This document shows positions 23,378 through 31,971 of a DNA stretch of 47,667 bases, in pieces. The stretch is from CAYNQN01 sp964530525. GTDB taxonomy: Bacteria; Actinomycetota; Acidimicrobiia; Acidimicrobiales; Acidimicrobilacustridaceae. Location: positions 1-47,667 of the forward strand of contig CAZHBH010000010.1 of NCBI GenBank assembly GCA_964530525.1, read 5' to 3'. Made by a program: the position numbers and the translations under genes. Each line of letters begins with the position of its first letter. Within the stretch, counting starts at the first letter, position 1. The notes under the pieces were generated by a model. That model saw only the letters and a list, made by a program, of their open reading frames with translations, was not told the DNA's origin and made no database searches.

Positions 23378-24176
23378 GACCCGCCAACCTCCGCTGCACC
23401 AGGTCGAACACGACGATCACGACGAGGGAGATGGCGAGCAGGATGGTCGCCACGGAAGCGGCCGCCACGAGGTTGTCGTTCTCGATGCTCGAAAGGATCC
23501 GCACCGAGGTGACCTCGGTCTGGAAGGGGATGTTCCCGGACAGGAGCACCAGCGACCCGTACTCCCCCACCGCCCTCGCGAAGGAGAGCGTGGCGCCGGC
23601 TGCTATCGCGGGTACGAGGGCCGGGAGCACGACACGCCGAAAGGTGGTGAACGACGACGCCCCCAGGGAACGAGCCGCCTCCTCGGCCTCCCTGTCGAGC
23701 TCGCCCAGCACCGGCTGCACCGTGCGGACGACGAAGGGGAGCGTCACGAAGAGGTAGGCGACGAACACCGCCCACGGGTTGTTCGCGATGCTCACGCCCA
23801 GAGGACCGCTCGGCCCGTAGAGGGAGAGCAGCACCAACCCGGCGACGATCGTGGGCAGGGCGAAGGGCACGTCGATGAGGACCTCCAGGACGCGCTTGCC
23901 GACGAAGCTGTCGCGCACGAGGACCCAGGCGATGAGGGTCCCCATGAAGATGTTCACGATCGTGACCGCGAAGGCCGCACCCACCGTGAGCCGGATGGCC
24001 GACATCGTCTGCTCGTTCGTGATCGACGACCAGAACCCGCCCCACCCCGCGTCCGAGGCGGTGACGACGACGGCGCACAGGGGTATGAGCACGAGGAGGC
24101 TGAACCACATGACAGCCACCCCGAGCCCCACGCCTGATGCCCATGTGAGCCGGCCCTCGCGGGCCCCGGATCGCAT
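23370..24176 (-). CDS. cysT: Sulfate ABC transporter permease CysT-like
   Basis: 268 residues, six membrane helices. Family signatures: RLTVGAAFAVTIVNIFMGTL, IDVPFALPTIVAGLVLLSLYG, EEAARSLGASSFTTFRRVVL (EAA loop) and FARAVGEYGSLVLLSGN. It pairs with CysW to form the channel. Only four bases separate the binding-protein stop from its ATG, and its end overlaps cysW. Confidence 0.94.
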   Translation of the reverse strand: MRSGAREGRLTWASGVGLGVAVMWFSLLVLIPLCAVVVTASDAGWGGFWSSITNEQTMSAIRLTVGAAFAVTIVNIFMGTLIAWVLVRDSFVGKRVLEVLIDVPFALPTIVAGLVLLSLYGPSGPLGVSIANNPWAVFVAYLFVTLPFVVRTVQPVLGELDREAEEAARSLGASSFTTFRRVVLPALVPAIAAGATLSFARAVGEYGSLVLLSGNIPFQTEVTSVRILSSIENDNLVAAASVATILLAISLVVIVVFDLVQRRLAGRG

Positions 24177-24180
24177 CAGC

Positions 24181-25236
24181 TCACTGGGCCTTGCCGCTGG
24201 CCGCGATGGCCCTGGTGACGATGCCGTCGGCCTCGTCGAAGAACTTCTTCGACAGCGTGCTCCAGCTCTGGAAGTCCTTCTCGACCGTCAGCAGGTTCTT
24301 CACCGCCGGGTAGGGGTTCGAGGGGTCGTTGGCTCCCTCCACCTCCCCGAACACCACGCCCTCGATGACCGGCCTGAAGCCCTTCAGGGCGAACTGGCGC
24401 TGCCCGTCGGCGCTGAGGACGAAGTCGAGCCAGGTCTGCGCCTTGGGCGTGGCGTCGACGAGGACCGCGCCGGGGTTCTCTATGAGCAGGGTCGTGTCCG
24501 GGATGATGTAGTCGAACTCCTCGCCGTTCTGGTGGGCGAGGATCGCCTCGTTCTCGTACGCCATGAGCACATCGCCCGTTCCGCCGAGGAATGCCGTGGT
24601 GGCATCGCGGCCGCTGTTGGGGAGCGCCACGACGTTCGCGAAGAACTTGTCGAGGTACTCGTCGGCCTGCTGCTCGGTGCCGCCCGCCTCGATGACCTGC
24701 CCCCACGCCGCCAGTGCGTTCCAGCGCGCCGCCCCCGACGAAGCAGGGTTCGGGGTGACTATCTCCACGCCCGGCTCGACCAGGTCGTCCCATGTTCGGA
24801 TGTTCTTCGGGTTGCCCTCGCGCACGGCGAACACGACGATCGACGACGAAACCACGCCCTTGGTCGGCCCGCTCTTCCAGTCGGGCGACACCAGGCCGGC
24901 GTCGACGAGGCGCGTGACGTCGCTCTCCACGGACAGGTGCACGTAGTCGGCCGGAAGGCCCGACACCACCGAGCGGCTCTGGTCGCCGGAAGCGCCGTAC
25001 GAGGTCACGAACTCCACACCTCGGCCGTCGGCGGTCTTGGCCCACTCCGTGGCGATCGCCTTGTTGGCAGCCTCGGGAACGGCGAAGCCGACGATGTGGA
25101 TCGTCTCGCCTCTCCCGCCCTCGGCGCTCGCCCCGCCGGACCCACCGGAGCACGCGCTGGCGAGGACGGCCGACACCGCGAGGATGGCGACGAGGACCAC
25201 GCCGGCACCAGATCGAGCCCATCGGGCTGAACGCAC
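24181..25236 (-). CDS. Sulfate-type ABC transporter substrate-binding lipoprotein
   Basis: 351 residues. The GTG at 25236 follows GGAGGTAGGGAA; an open frame extends further upstream but overlaps the promoter. The signal peptide ends in the lipobox LASAC, so the mature protein is a lipid-anchored receptor. Sbp/CysP family marks include TSYGASGDQSRSVVSGLPADY, TPNPASSGAARWNALAAWG, NSGRDATTAFLGGTGDVLMAYENEA (given in part) and the C-terminal KGFRPVI. It binds sulfate or thiosulfate outside the membrane. First gene of the operon; a palindromic operator overlaps its promoter. Confidence 0.94.
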   Translation of the reverse strand: MRSARWARSGAGVVLVAILAVSAVLASACSGGSGGASAEGGRGETIHIVGFAVPEAANKAIATEWAKTADGRGVEFVTSYGASGDQSRSVVSGLPADYVHLSVESDVTRLVDAGLVSPDWKSGPTKGVVSSSIVVFAVREGNPKNIRTWDDLVEPGVEIVTPNPASSGAARWNALAAWGQVIEAGGTEQQADEYLDKFFANVVALPNSGRDATTAFLGGTGDVLMAYENEAILAHQNGEEFDYIIPDTTLLIENPGAVLVDATPKAQTWLDFVLSADGQRQFALKGFRPVIEGVVFGEVEGANDPSNPYPAVKNLLTVEKDFQSWSTLSKKFFDEADGIVTRAIAASGKAQ

Positions 25237-25268
25237 TTCCCTACCTCCGTTCGGGCGCCTCGAGCGCC

Positions 25269-25349
25269 ATTCCTGAGTAAACAAGTCAGGAATATAGGCA
25301 ATGCCCTCCGAGAATTCCAATCATTCCCACCAATTTTGTTGGAAATGAT
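25269..25349 (-). promoter_or_regulatory. Sulfate-operon promoter with palindromic operator
   Basis: On the - strand TTGGAA (25315-25320), an 18-base spacer and TATATT (25291-25296) form a good vegetative promoter. ATTCCTGA-N9-TCAGGAAT (25269-25293) is a perfect 8-bp inverted repeat beginning at the -10 and covering the likely start site, the position of a repressor operator. A second imperfect repeat, ATCATT...AATGAT with inner CCAA...TTGG (25320-25349), abuts the -35. The nearby Rrf2 protein is the obvious candidate binder. Confidence 0.65.
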
Positions 25350-25424
25350 CGGAGAGAGCGGGTCGCCGTCGCAGGAGGATCGAAGAGGAGCGCCTGTCGA
25401 TGCGTCCTCGGTGCGTTCGCTACC

Positions 25425-26948
25425 TCAGGGCGAGGAGTGGGTGGGCCCCGCCGTCCCCGCCTTCACGAACGGGCACGAGACGTCGGGTTCGGGTAGCCCC
25501 AGATCCACGATGTAGGCATCGCCGATGGAGTTGATGCACTCGCTCGGGCCGTTCCACACCCCGTGCTGAACCCCTTCGTAGGTGGCGCGCACCGACCCCG
25601 GGAGGAACGAGAGCATCGCTGCGCTCCACGGGTACGGAGTGGCGGGGTCGTACAACGAAGCCAGGAGGAGCACGGGGGGCATCTCGCCGGCGGGCGGCGA
25701 GGACGCTGGAACGGGGTCGGGCTCTGTGGCGAACCCGTTGCAGCTGGACAACGTGACGGCCACGTAGGGTCCGAAGAGCGGGGCCTCCTGCACGATCGCC
25801 TCCGCTTCGGCCGCCATGACCTCGACGCTAGGGCGGTCGGGAAGGTCCAGGCAGTTGACCTGAACGCCCATCGTGGCTTGGTTCTCGGTGCCGTGCTGGA
25901 GGTAGACCGACGCGGTCGGGCCACCGTGGAGCTGCTCGGCGAGGGCCACGAGCTCACCGGCGATCATCGGCCAGGTCGCCTCGGAGGAGATGATCGGCAT
26001 GATCGCCTGGGCGTACAGCGACTGCTTCGTCAGGGAGGTCGCCTCCCCGGTCAGGATGTCGAGCACCTCCATCGGCGCGGTCGACAACGCCGTCGACACC
26101 TCGGCGAACGCGGGAGCAGCCTCGGGGTAGGCGCTCAGGAAGTAGTGGAAGGCTTCGTCGAAGCCGGTCCCACGTTCTGCGTTGAACTCGAGGCCCGTGC
26201 TGTAAGGGTCCACGTTGCCGTCGAGGATCATCGCCCTGATGCGGTCGGGGTACCGCTGGGCGTAGACCTCCCCGATGCGCGTGCCGTAGGAGATCCCCCA
26301 GTAGCTGAGCAGCTGGTCTCCCACCGCCTCGCGCAACAGCTCGAGGTCCTCCACCACCTGGTTCGTGCCGAAGTAGGGGCCGGTGCGGGCGATCGCCAGC
26401 TGGCAGGCGGTCGATCGGGCGGCGATGGGGCCGAGCTGGGAGCTGAAGAACTGCGCCCAGTCGGAGATGTCGTCGCCGACGAAGTTGGGTAGCGGACACT
26501 CGATGGAGGGCGACGAGCCCACGACGCCGCGAGGGTTGAAGGCGACGACGTCGAAGCGTGACAGCACCTCGTGGGAGAACTTCGAAGCGTACGTGCTCAG
26601 GAACACCAGGGCGTCTCCACCGGGGCCGCCCGGGTTGACGAAGAGCGTGCCGATCCGATCCTCGGGTGCGCCGCTGGATGGGAGGCGCATGAGGGCCAAG
26701 CGCATCTCCGGCCCGAACGGGTCGGCGTGGTCCACGGGTACGGGGAAGGACGCACAGTCGAAGGCCTCCCTGCCCTCCCCGCAGGGATTCCACTGGATGG
26801 GCTCGACCTCACCCTCCGCGGCCTGCGCCGGCTCCGCCGAGCCCGCGCGCAGCACGCAGAAGCCCGAGAGCAGCACGGCGGCGACAGCCACGACGGTGGC
26901 GGCGAGCAGCCACCACGCCGGTGCGCGCCCGATCTGGACCTTCGGCAT
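25425..26948 (-). CDS. Exported alpha/beta hydrolase, peptidase family S33 (TAP-like)
   Basis: 507 residues. An N-terminal hydrophobic helix (WWLLAATVVAVAAVLLSGFC) is a signal or anchor. Typical order of the tripeptidyl-aminopeptidase-like group follows: WNPCGEGREAFDCASFPVPVD, TLFVNPGGPGGDAL (oxyanion region), FDVVAFNPRGVVGSSP, the nucleophile in YWGISYGTRIGEVYAQRYP (Ser near residue 218), and a C-terminal TAP-like segment with LLLASLYDPATPYPWS (acid) and GVQHGVWNGPSECI (His). It probably releases peptides or hydrolyses esters outside the membrane. The ATG at 26948 shares its A with the stop of the preceding gene (TGATG), so the two are coupled. Confidence 0.9.
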   Translation of the reverse strand: MPKVQIGRAPAWWLLAATVVAVAAVLLSGFCVLRAGSAEPAQAAEGEVEPIQWNPCGEGREAFDCASFPVPVDHADPFGPEMRLALMRLPSSGAPEDRIGTLFVNPGGPGGDALVFLSTYASKFSHEVLSRFDVVAFNPRGVVGSSPSIECPLPNFVGDDISDWAQFFSSQLGPIAARSTACQLAIARTGPYFGTNQVVEDLELLREAVGDQLLSYWGISYGTRIGEVYAQRYPDRIRAMILDGNVDPYSTGLEFNAERGTGFDEAFHYFLSAYPEAAPAFAEVSTALSTAPMEVLDILTGEATSLTKQSLYAQAIMPIISSEATWPMIAGELVALAEQLHGGPTASVYLQHGTENQATMGVQVNCLDLPDRPSVEVMAAEAEAIVQEAPLFGPYVAVTLSSCNGFATEPDPVPASSPPAGEMPPVLLLASLYDPATPYPWSAAMLSFLPGSVRATYEGVQHGVWNGPSECINSIGDAYIVDLGLPEPDVSCPFVKAGTAGPTHSSP

Positions 26949-27493
26949 CACCCCGCGAACCTCGGTGCCATCTCGTCGGAGGGGTCGTCGGGCTGGTGGG
27001 GCCCGGGCCCGAAGGTCTCGCTGAGGAGGACCACGGCGTCGCCGCCGCGCTCCACGCAGGTGGCCTCGAGGAGCTGCGCGTAGACCTCCACGCCGTCGAT
27101 GGTGACGACGGTTCGCTGGACGTAGGTGTAGGGGAACGACGGCACCCAACGGCTCCCGAACCAGATGTCGTCCTGGTAGGGGATCTCGGTTGAGGTCGAG
27201 GCCGTGGAGGTGATGCTCTCCTCGCCGAGGTGGAGGTCCTGGCCGCCACCCGCCACCGCGTAGGTCGACACGACGACGGCGCCCTCGGGCAGCTCGACCG
27301 CGAGGGATCCCTCGATCGAGATGTCGGCATCCCAGCAGATGCCCGAGAGCCCCGAGAGGCGCACCAGCCCGGAAGCCCCCGATCCCTGGGCGGTGGCAGG
27401 GGTGAGGGCCAGGAGCCCTACAGCGACGGTGACGGCTGCGAGGAGGCCGACGCGTGCGGCTGCGCGCGAAATCCGCTTCGCTTCCTCGACCAT
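26948..27493 (-). CDS. Small secreted protein of unknown function
   Basis: 181 residues. Signal peptide: VGLLAAVTVAVGLLALTPATAQG with likely cleavage after ATA. The mature part is beta-rich and contains just two Cys (GICWDADI and EATCVERG), a likely disulfide. I recognise no family. TAGTTT (27500-27505) is six bases before the ATG, so it is probably leaderless, while its first 76 bases overlap the 3' end of the MFS gene. Its stop overlaps the S33 hydrolase start, so it may be a partner or inhibitor of that enzyme; this is only inference from coupling. A DsbB homologue encoded two genes upstream could help form the disulfide. Confidence 0.75.
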   Translation of the reverse strand: MVEEAKRISRAAARVGLLAAVTVAVGLLALTPATAQGSGASGLVRLSGLSGICWDADISIEGSLAVELPEGAVVVSTYAVAGGGQDLHLGEESITSTASTSTEIPYQDDIWFGSRWVPSFPYTYVQRTVVTIDGVEVYAQLLEATCVERGGDAVVLLSETFGPGPHQPDDPSDEMAPRFAG

Positions 27494-28677
27494 CTGGCAA
27501 AACTACCCGAAACGAGGATGCACGACGCTGCGAGCACGGCGTAGACGAGCGTCCCGTAGGCGAAGGGCGAGACGGATCCGTCGTAGCTGATGTCGATCAC
27601 GGCCCCCGCCAGCGCCCCCACCGAGGTGAACGCTGTCCCCACTATCGCTGCGGCCATGCCCGCCACGTGCGGCAGCGGGGCCATCGCCTCGGAGTTCAGG
27701 CTCGGGACGAGGGCCATCACGCACGGGAGCACCAGGGCCAGCAGCACCATGAACGCCCAGAGCGGGGGGTGCCCACCCGTGAGCGCAGCGACGATCGCGA
27801 AGGTCGCCGCCGCGGCCACGAGGAGCCCGGCTCCGACGTTCAAGACCGTCTGGGTTCCGAACTTCATGACGATCCGGCCGCTGATGAGCGAACCCGCCGC
27901 CAGCGCAGCGCCCAGGATCCCGAAGAGGAGCGGGAAGAGCTCGCCTCGGCCGAAGACCTCCTCGATGATGATCTGGGTGCTCCCGACGTACCCCGTCATG
28001 ATCCCGAAGAGGAACGAGCCGGCGAGGCCGAGGAGCACCGTGGTGCGGTTGGTGACCACCGCGCGGGCTGCCTGCAGCATGGCGGTGGGCCGGACGGAGC
28101 GACGGTGCTCGACGGCGAGGGTCTCGGGCAAGCGGAAGGCCATCCAGACGCCGGCGACGAGGGCACCGATCACCGGTGCCCAGAACACGATCTGCCATGG
28201 CCCGAGGAGGAGCAGCGCGGTTCCGGCGGCCGGAGCGAACATCGGGATCAGCAGGAAGATGCCGAGGATCTGCGACATGATGCGGGCCATGTGGTTGCCC
28301 TCGTAGACGTCCCTGACGATCGCGAGGCCCAACGACCGTGGCCCGGCGGCTCCCAGGCCCCACACGACGCGGGCGACGACCACGCCGGCGAGATCCGGGG
28401 CCAGGGCGGAGGCGGCTGCGCCGATGGCGTAGAGGGACAGGCCCACGTACATCAAGGGCTTGCGGCCGAGGCGATCCGAGAGTGGACCGTAGAAGAGCTG
28501 CCCGGCTCCGAGTCCGAGGAAGTACGAGGTGACCAGCCACGACACCTCGGTGGAATCCGGTGAGAGCCCGAAGGCTTCCCGCATCTCCGGGAACGCGGGG
28601 AGCATCAGGTCGATCGAGGCCGCGCCGAGCGCCAGGCAGACGGCGAGGATCGCCACGAGCTCGAGCGAGCCCTTCAC
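27418..28677 (-). CDS. MFS drug-efflux transporter, Bcr/CflA type
   Basis: 419 residues, 12 predicted helices. The N-terminus ILAVCLALGAASIDLMLPAFP, motif A GPLSDRLGRKPLMYVGL, and RVVWGLGAAGPRSLGLAIVRD fit the Bcr/CflA DHA1 subgroup, proton antiporters that export drugs or small metabolites such as amino acids. I start at the GTG at 28677, just ahead of the first helix. It follows DsbB by 23 bases. Its 3' end overlaps the next gene by 76 bases, and the last 15 or so residues (Ser/Pro-rich) may be dispensable. Confidence 0.9.
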   Translation of the reverse strand: MKGSLELVAILAVCLALGAASIDLMLPAFPEMREAFGLSPDSTEVSWLVTSYFLGLGAGQLFYGPLSDRLGRKPLMYVGLSLYAIGAAASALAPDLAGVVVARVVWGLGAAGPRSLGLAIVRDVYEGNHMARIMSQILGIFLLIPMFAPAAGTALLLLGPWQIVFWAPVIGALVAGVWMAFRLPETLAVEHRRSVRPTAMLQAARAVVTNRTTVLLGLAGSFLFGIMTGYVGSTQIIIEEVFGRGELFPLLFGILGAALAAGSLISGRIVMKFGTQTVLNVGAGLLVAAAATFAIVAALTGGHPPLWAFMVLLALVLPCVMALVPSLNSEAMAPLPHVAGMAAAIVGTAFTSVGALAGAVIDISYDGSVSPFAYGTLVYAVLAASCILVSGSFARWSRKRSGFRAQPHASASSQPSPSL

Positions 28678-28700
28678 CCTGGGGGTCCCGCCGGTGGGGT

Positions 28701-29255
28701 TCAGAGCGCGCTCATCCCGGCCCGGGAGGAGCGGGCGAGGAGCATCATCGTGATCACGAAGAGGAACCCGCTCATGGCCATGAAGGGCAGGGACACGAAG
28801 CCGAGCTCCCACACGAACCGGGAGGTGCACGGGGCATCGGCCGTGCAGAAGGCCGAGCCCCCGTCAGGTGGGAACGCCTGGATCCACGAGTGGTACGCGG
28901 CGAAGACGGCCCCGAGACCTGCCAGGGGCAGCACGTACCACCACACCTCCCGATCCCGGCGGAGGGCGGCGATCCCGAGGATCAGAGCGAGCGGGTACAT
29001 GCAGATGCGCTGGTACCAGCAGAGGGGGCAAGGGGTGAAGCCGGCGACCTCGGAGTAGTAGAGGCTCCCGAGCGTGGCCACGAAGGCGACCACCCACGCG
29101 AGGGGGACCGCCACCCTGCCCAGCTCGGCGGCGGCCACGTCGAAGCGCTCCACCCCAGCCAGCCGCAAGAGCGCGCCGATGCCCACCAGGGCGACCGCCG
29201 CCAGGCAGGCGAGCGCCAGCAACGCGAAGAACAGCGAAATCGTCTCGGTGCTCAT
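28701..29255 (-). CDS. dsbB: Disulfide bond formation protein B (DsbB/BdbC-like)
   Basis: 184 residues, about five helices. The quinone-linked CPLC pair is in GFTPCPLCWYQRICMYPLA. The second periplasmic pair is in SAFCTADAPCTSRF. DsbB reoxidises DsbA-type thiol oxidases by passing electrons to quinone. No DsbA is encoded in the window. TACACT lies eleven bases before the ATG. The MFS gene follows closely on the same strand. Confidence 0.92.
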   Translation of the reverse strand: MSTETISLFFALLALACLAAVALVGIGALLRLAGVERFDVAAAELGRVAVPLAWVVAFVATLGSLYYSEVAGFTPCPLCWYQRICMYPLALILGIAALRRDREVWWYVLPLAGLGAVFAAYHSWIQAFPPDGGSAFCTADAPCTSRFVWELGFVSLPFMAMSGFLFVITMMLLARSSRAGMSAL

Positions 29256-29417
29256 GGGATGCGCCGAGTGTAGGTACGCAGCGCTCCGCGACGGGAAGGG
29301 AAAGGTCGGGCGTTCCTGTCGTGCTCGGCCACATCAGCCCGATCCGCAGCCGTCGGAGCGCTCGGACGACCTCCGGTGGGCACCTCACCGACCCGGGACC
29401 CACTAGAAAGTGGTGCC

Positions 29418-31898
29418 GTGGAGACCAGCAGCGAGGCCCTCGGCCTGACCACGGCCGAGGCGGCCGCACTGCGCGCGGACGGCAAGGGCAACGACTTCGC
29501 CGATCCGTCGAGTCGCACGATCGGCGAGATCCTCCGAGCCAACATCTTCACGCCCTTCAACTTCCTGCTGGGGATCCTCTTCGTGGTGATCATCGCGGTG
29601 CAGGAGTACCGCGACGGGCTCTTCGGGATCGTGCTGGTCGCCAACGCCCTCATCGGGATCGTCCAGGAGTGGCGATCCAAGCGCGCCCTCGATCGGCTCG
29701 CCCTGCTCAACGCACCCCTCGCGCGCACGTGGCGCGACGGCACCCTCACCGACCTCCCGGTCGCAGAGCTGGTGCTGGGCGACGTCATCGAGCTGTCGGC
29801 CGGCGATCAGATCTCGGTGGACGGCGAGGTGGTGGCCGCGACCGGCCTCGACGTCGACGAGTCGCTGCTCACTGGTGAGGCCGAACCCGTGGGCAAGGAG
29901 GTGGGCGACGACGTCCTGTCGGGGAGCTTCGTCGCCGTGGGGAGCGGCCGGATGCGTGCGACCAAGGTGGGGGCCGAGTCGTACGCATCGAAGCTGAGTC
30001 AGGAGGCGAGGCGGTTCTCCCTGGTGCGCTCGGAGCTGCGCGACGGGGTGAACAAGATCATCCGCTTCGTGGGCTGGACGATGATCCCCACCGCGATCCT
30101 GCTCGTGTGGGCCCAGGTGCGCGCCGACGAGGGTGTGGTCGAGGCCGTCCAGGGCTCGGTGGCGGGCCTGGTGGCGATGGTCCCCGAGGGCCTCGTGCTC
30201 CTCACCAGCCTCGCGTTCGCCGTGGGCGCGACCCGGCTGGCCCGAAAGAAGGTCCTCACCCAGGAGCTGGCTGCCATCGAGGGGCTCGCCCGGGTGGACG
30301 TGGTGTGCCTCGACAAGACGGGCACGATCACCGAGGGCAACCTGGTGCTCGCCACCGTTGAGCCCCTCGGTGACGCTGCGCCAGCAGCAGGTGCTGGGAA
30401 GGGTGACGCTGCGCAGCCTCGAGGAGCAGCAGGCGAGGTGACACCCGGATCCGCGAAGCAGGCGCTGACGGCACCTGTGGAGCCGGCGCACCTGAAGATG
30501 GTGCTGGGGGCTGTGGCCGCCAGCGACGAGCACCCCAACCCGAGCCTGCAAGCGATCAAGGATGCCTACCCGGACGATCCCGGTTGGCAGATCGAGGGGG
30601 TGGTCCCCTTCTCGTCGGTGCGCAAGTGGAGCGCCGCCGCCTTCGCCGGCCAGGGCGCGTGGTACCTCGGGGCCCCCGACATCCTGCTCACCCGGACCAC
30701 CGAACCGGGCGACGCCGCCGAGCGCCTGCAGCACCACGCCGAGCAGGGCCGCAGGGTCCTGATGCTGGCATCCGCCGCCGAGGGAGGCGGGCTGACGGGC
30801 GAGGAGCTTCCCCCGCTCGTGCCGAGGGCGCTGGTGGTGCTCGAGGAGAAGGTGCGAAGCACCGCCCCGGACACGATCGCCTACTTCCAGGCGCAGAACG
30901 TGACCGTGAAGGTCATCTCCGGCGACAACCCCGTGACGGTGGCTGCAGTGGCCGAAAGGGTCGGGGTGCTGGGCGCCACCGCGGGCGGGTTCGACGCACG
31001 TCAGCTCCCAGAGGACGCCGCCGAGCTCGCCGACGTGCTCGAAGGCCACGCCGTGTTCGGCCGCGTCACACCGCAGCAGAAGAGGAGCATGGTCCACGCG
31101 CTGCAGTCGCGGGGACACGTCGTGGCCATGACCGGAGACGGTGTCAACGACACCCTCGCCCTGAAGGACGCAGACATCGGCGTGGCCATGGGCTCGGGAA
31201 GCCCTGCGGCGCGGGCCGTGGCGCGGTTCGTGGTGCTCTCGAACGACTTCGCCGTCTTCCCCTCGGTGGTGGCCGAGGGCCGGAGGGTCATCGCGAACAT
31301 CGAGCGGATCGCCAACCTCTTCCTCACCAAGACCTTCTACGCGCTGCTGCTGGCCCTCGCAGTGGGCGTCGCGGGGATCGCCTATCCCTTCATACCCAGG
31401 CACATGACACTGATCTCCAGCCTCACCATCGGGATCCCCGGCTTCTTCTTGGCCCTGGCCCCCAACGCCCGCCGGGCGCGCCCCGGCTTCCTGCCCAGGG
31501 TGCTGCGCTTCGCGGTACCCGCCGGGGTGATCGCAGCCGTGGCCACCCTCGTCTCCTTCCAGGTCGCCCGCCACGTCGAGGACCTCGTGCTCGAGCAGGC
31601 CAGGACGGCGGCTGCCATCACGTTGTTCATGGCCGGGTTCTGGGTGCTCGGAATACTCGCCAGACCCTTCAACGCCTGGAAGTTGGCCCTCGTGGCGACC
31701 ATGGGTGCGGCCTTCGTGGCTGTGCTGGCGGTGCCCTTCACCAACGACTTCGTGGACCTGCCGCTTCCGGACGCGGCCGCCGTGGTGGCCGCCGCGATCA
31801 TCGGTGGCGTCGCGTGCCTCGTCATGGAGGTGGGTTGGCAGGTATCGGGCTGGCTCGACCGCAACACGAGCCTCGACCTCGAGATGGCCGCGCGCTGA
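29418..31898 (+). CDS. P-type cation-transporting ATPase, CtpE-like
   Basis: 826 residues. It has the A-domain loop LTGEAEPVGK, VPEGLVLLTSLAFAVGATRL in M4, phosphorylation site DKTGTITEGN (Asp near 299), VKVISGDNPVTV, and the hinge MTGDGVNDTLALKDADIGVA. The N-terminal GLTTAEAAALRADGKGNDF and M4 resemble mycobacterial CtpE, reported as a calcium pump; the ion here is inferred. No N-terminal metal-binding domain is present. A low-complexity Ala/Gly insert sits just after the P-loop region. GTG at 29418 follows TAGAAA by eight bases; a GTG 42 bases earlier is possible. It stands alone, divergent from dsbB. Confidence 0.92.
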   Translation: METSSEALGLTTAEAAALRADGKGNDFADPSSRTIGEILRANIFTPFNFLLGILFVVIIAVQEYRDGLFGIVLVANALIGIVQEWRSKRALDRLALLNAPLARTWRDGTLTDLPVAELVLGDVIELSAGDQISVDGEVVAATGLDVDESLLTGEAEPVGKEVGDDVLSGSFVAVGSGRMRATKVGAESYASKLSQEARRFSLVRSELRDGVNKIIRFVGWTMIPTAILLVWAQVRADEGVVEAVQGSVAGLVAMVPEGLVLLTSLAFAVGATRLARKKVLTQELAAIEGLARVDVVCLDKTGTITEGNLVLATVEPLGDAAPAAGAGKGDAAQPRGAAGEVTPGSAKQALTAPVEPAHLKMVLGAVAASDEHPNPSLQAIKDAYPDDPGWQIEGVVPFSSVRKWSAAAFAGQGAWYLGAPDILLTRTTEPGDAAERLQHHAEQGRRVLMLASAAEGGGLTGEELPPLVPRALVVLEEKVRSTAPDTIAYFQAQNVTVKVISGDNPVTVAAVAERVGVLGATAGGFDARQLPEDAAELADVLEGHAVFGRVTPQQKRSMVHALQSRGHVVAMTGDGVNDTLALKDADIGVAMGSGSPAARAVARFVVLSNDFAVFPSVVAEGRRVIANIERIANLFLTKTFYALLLALAVGVAGIAYPFIPRHMTLISSLTIGIPGFFLALAPNARRARPGFLPRVLRFAVPAGVIAAVATLVSFQVARHVEDLVLEQARTAAAITLFMAGFWVLGILARPFNAWKLALVATMGAAFVAVLAVPFTNDFVDLPLPDAAAVVAAAIIGGVACLVMEVGWQVSGWLDRNTSLDLEMAAR
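30369..30414 (+). repeat. Two 13-bp direct repeats inside the P-type ATPase gene
   Basis: GGTGACGCTGCGC occurs at 30369-30381 and 30402-30414, 33 bases apart, so the spacing keeps the reading frame. The repeats bracket the Ala/Gly-rich insert (two GDAA units), which looks like a small in-frame duplication. Confidence 0.6.
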
Positions 31899-31971
31899 GC
31901 GGCCCGTCAGGCCCCGTGCCGGCGGGCGGCTAGGCCTCCCGGAGGGCCCCTCCCGGTAGGATGGTTCGGAC

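Noticed and set aside
26949..27500. N-terminal extension of the S33 hydrolase to 27500
   Set aside because: The extension is an out-of-frame reading of the secreted-protein gene. The ATG at 26948, coupled to that gene's stop, gives a normal signal peptide.
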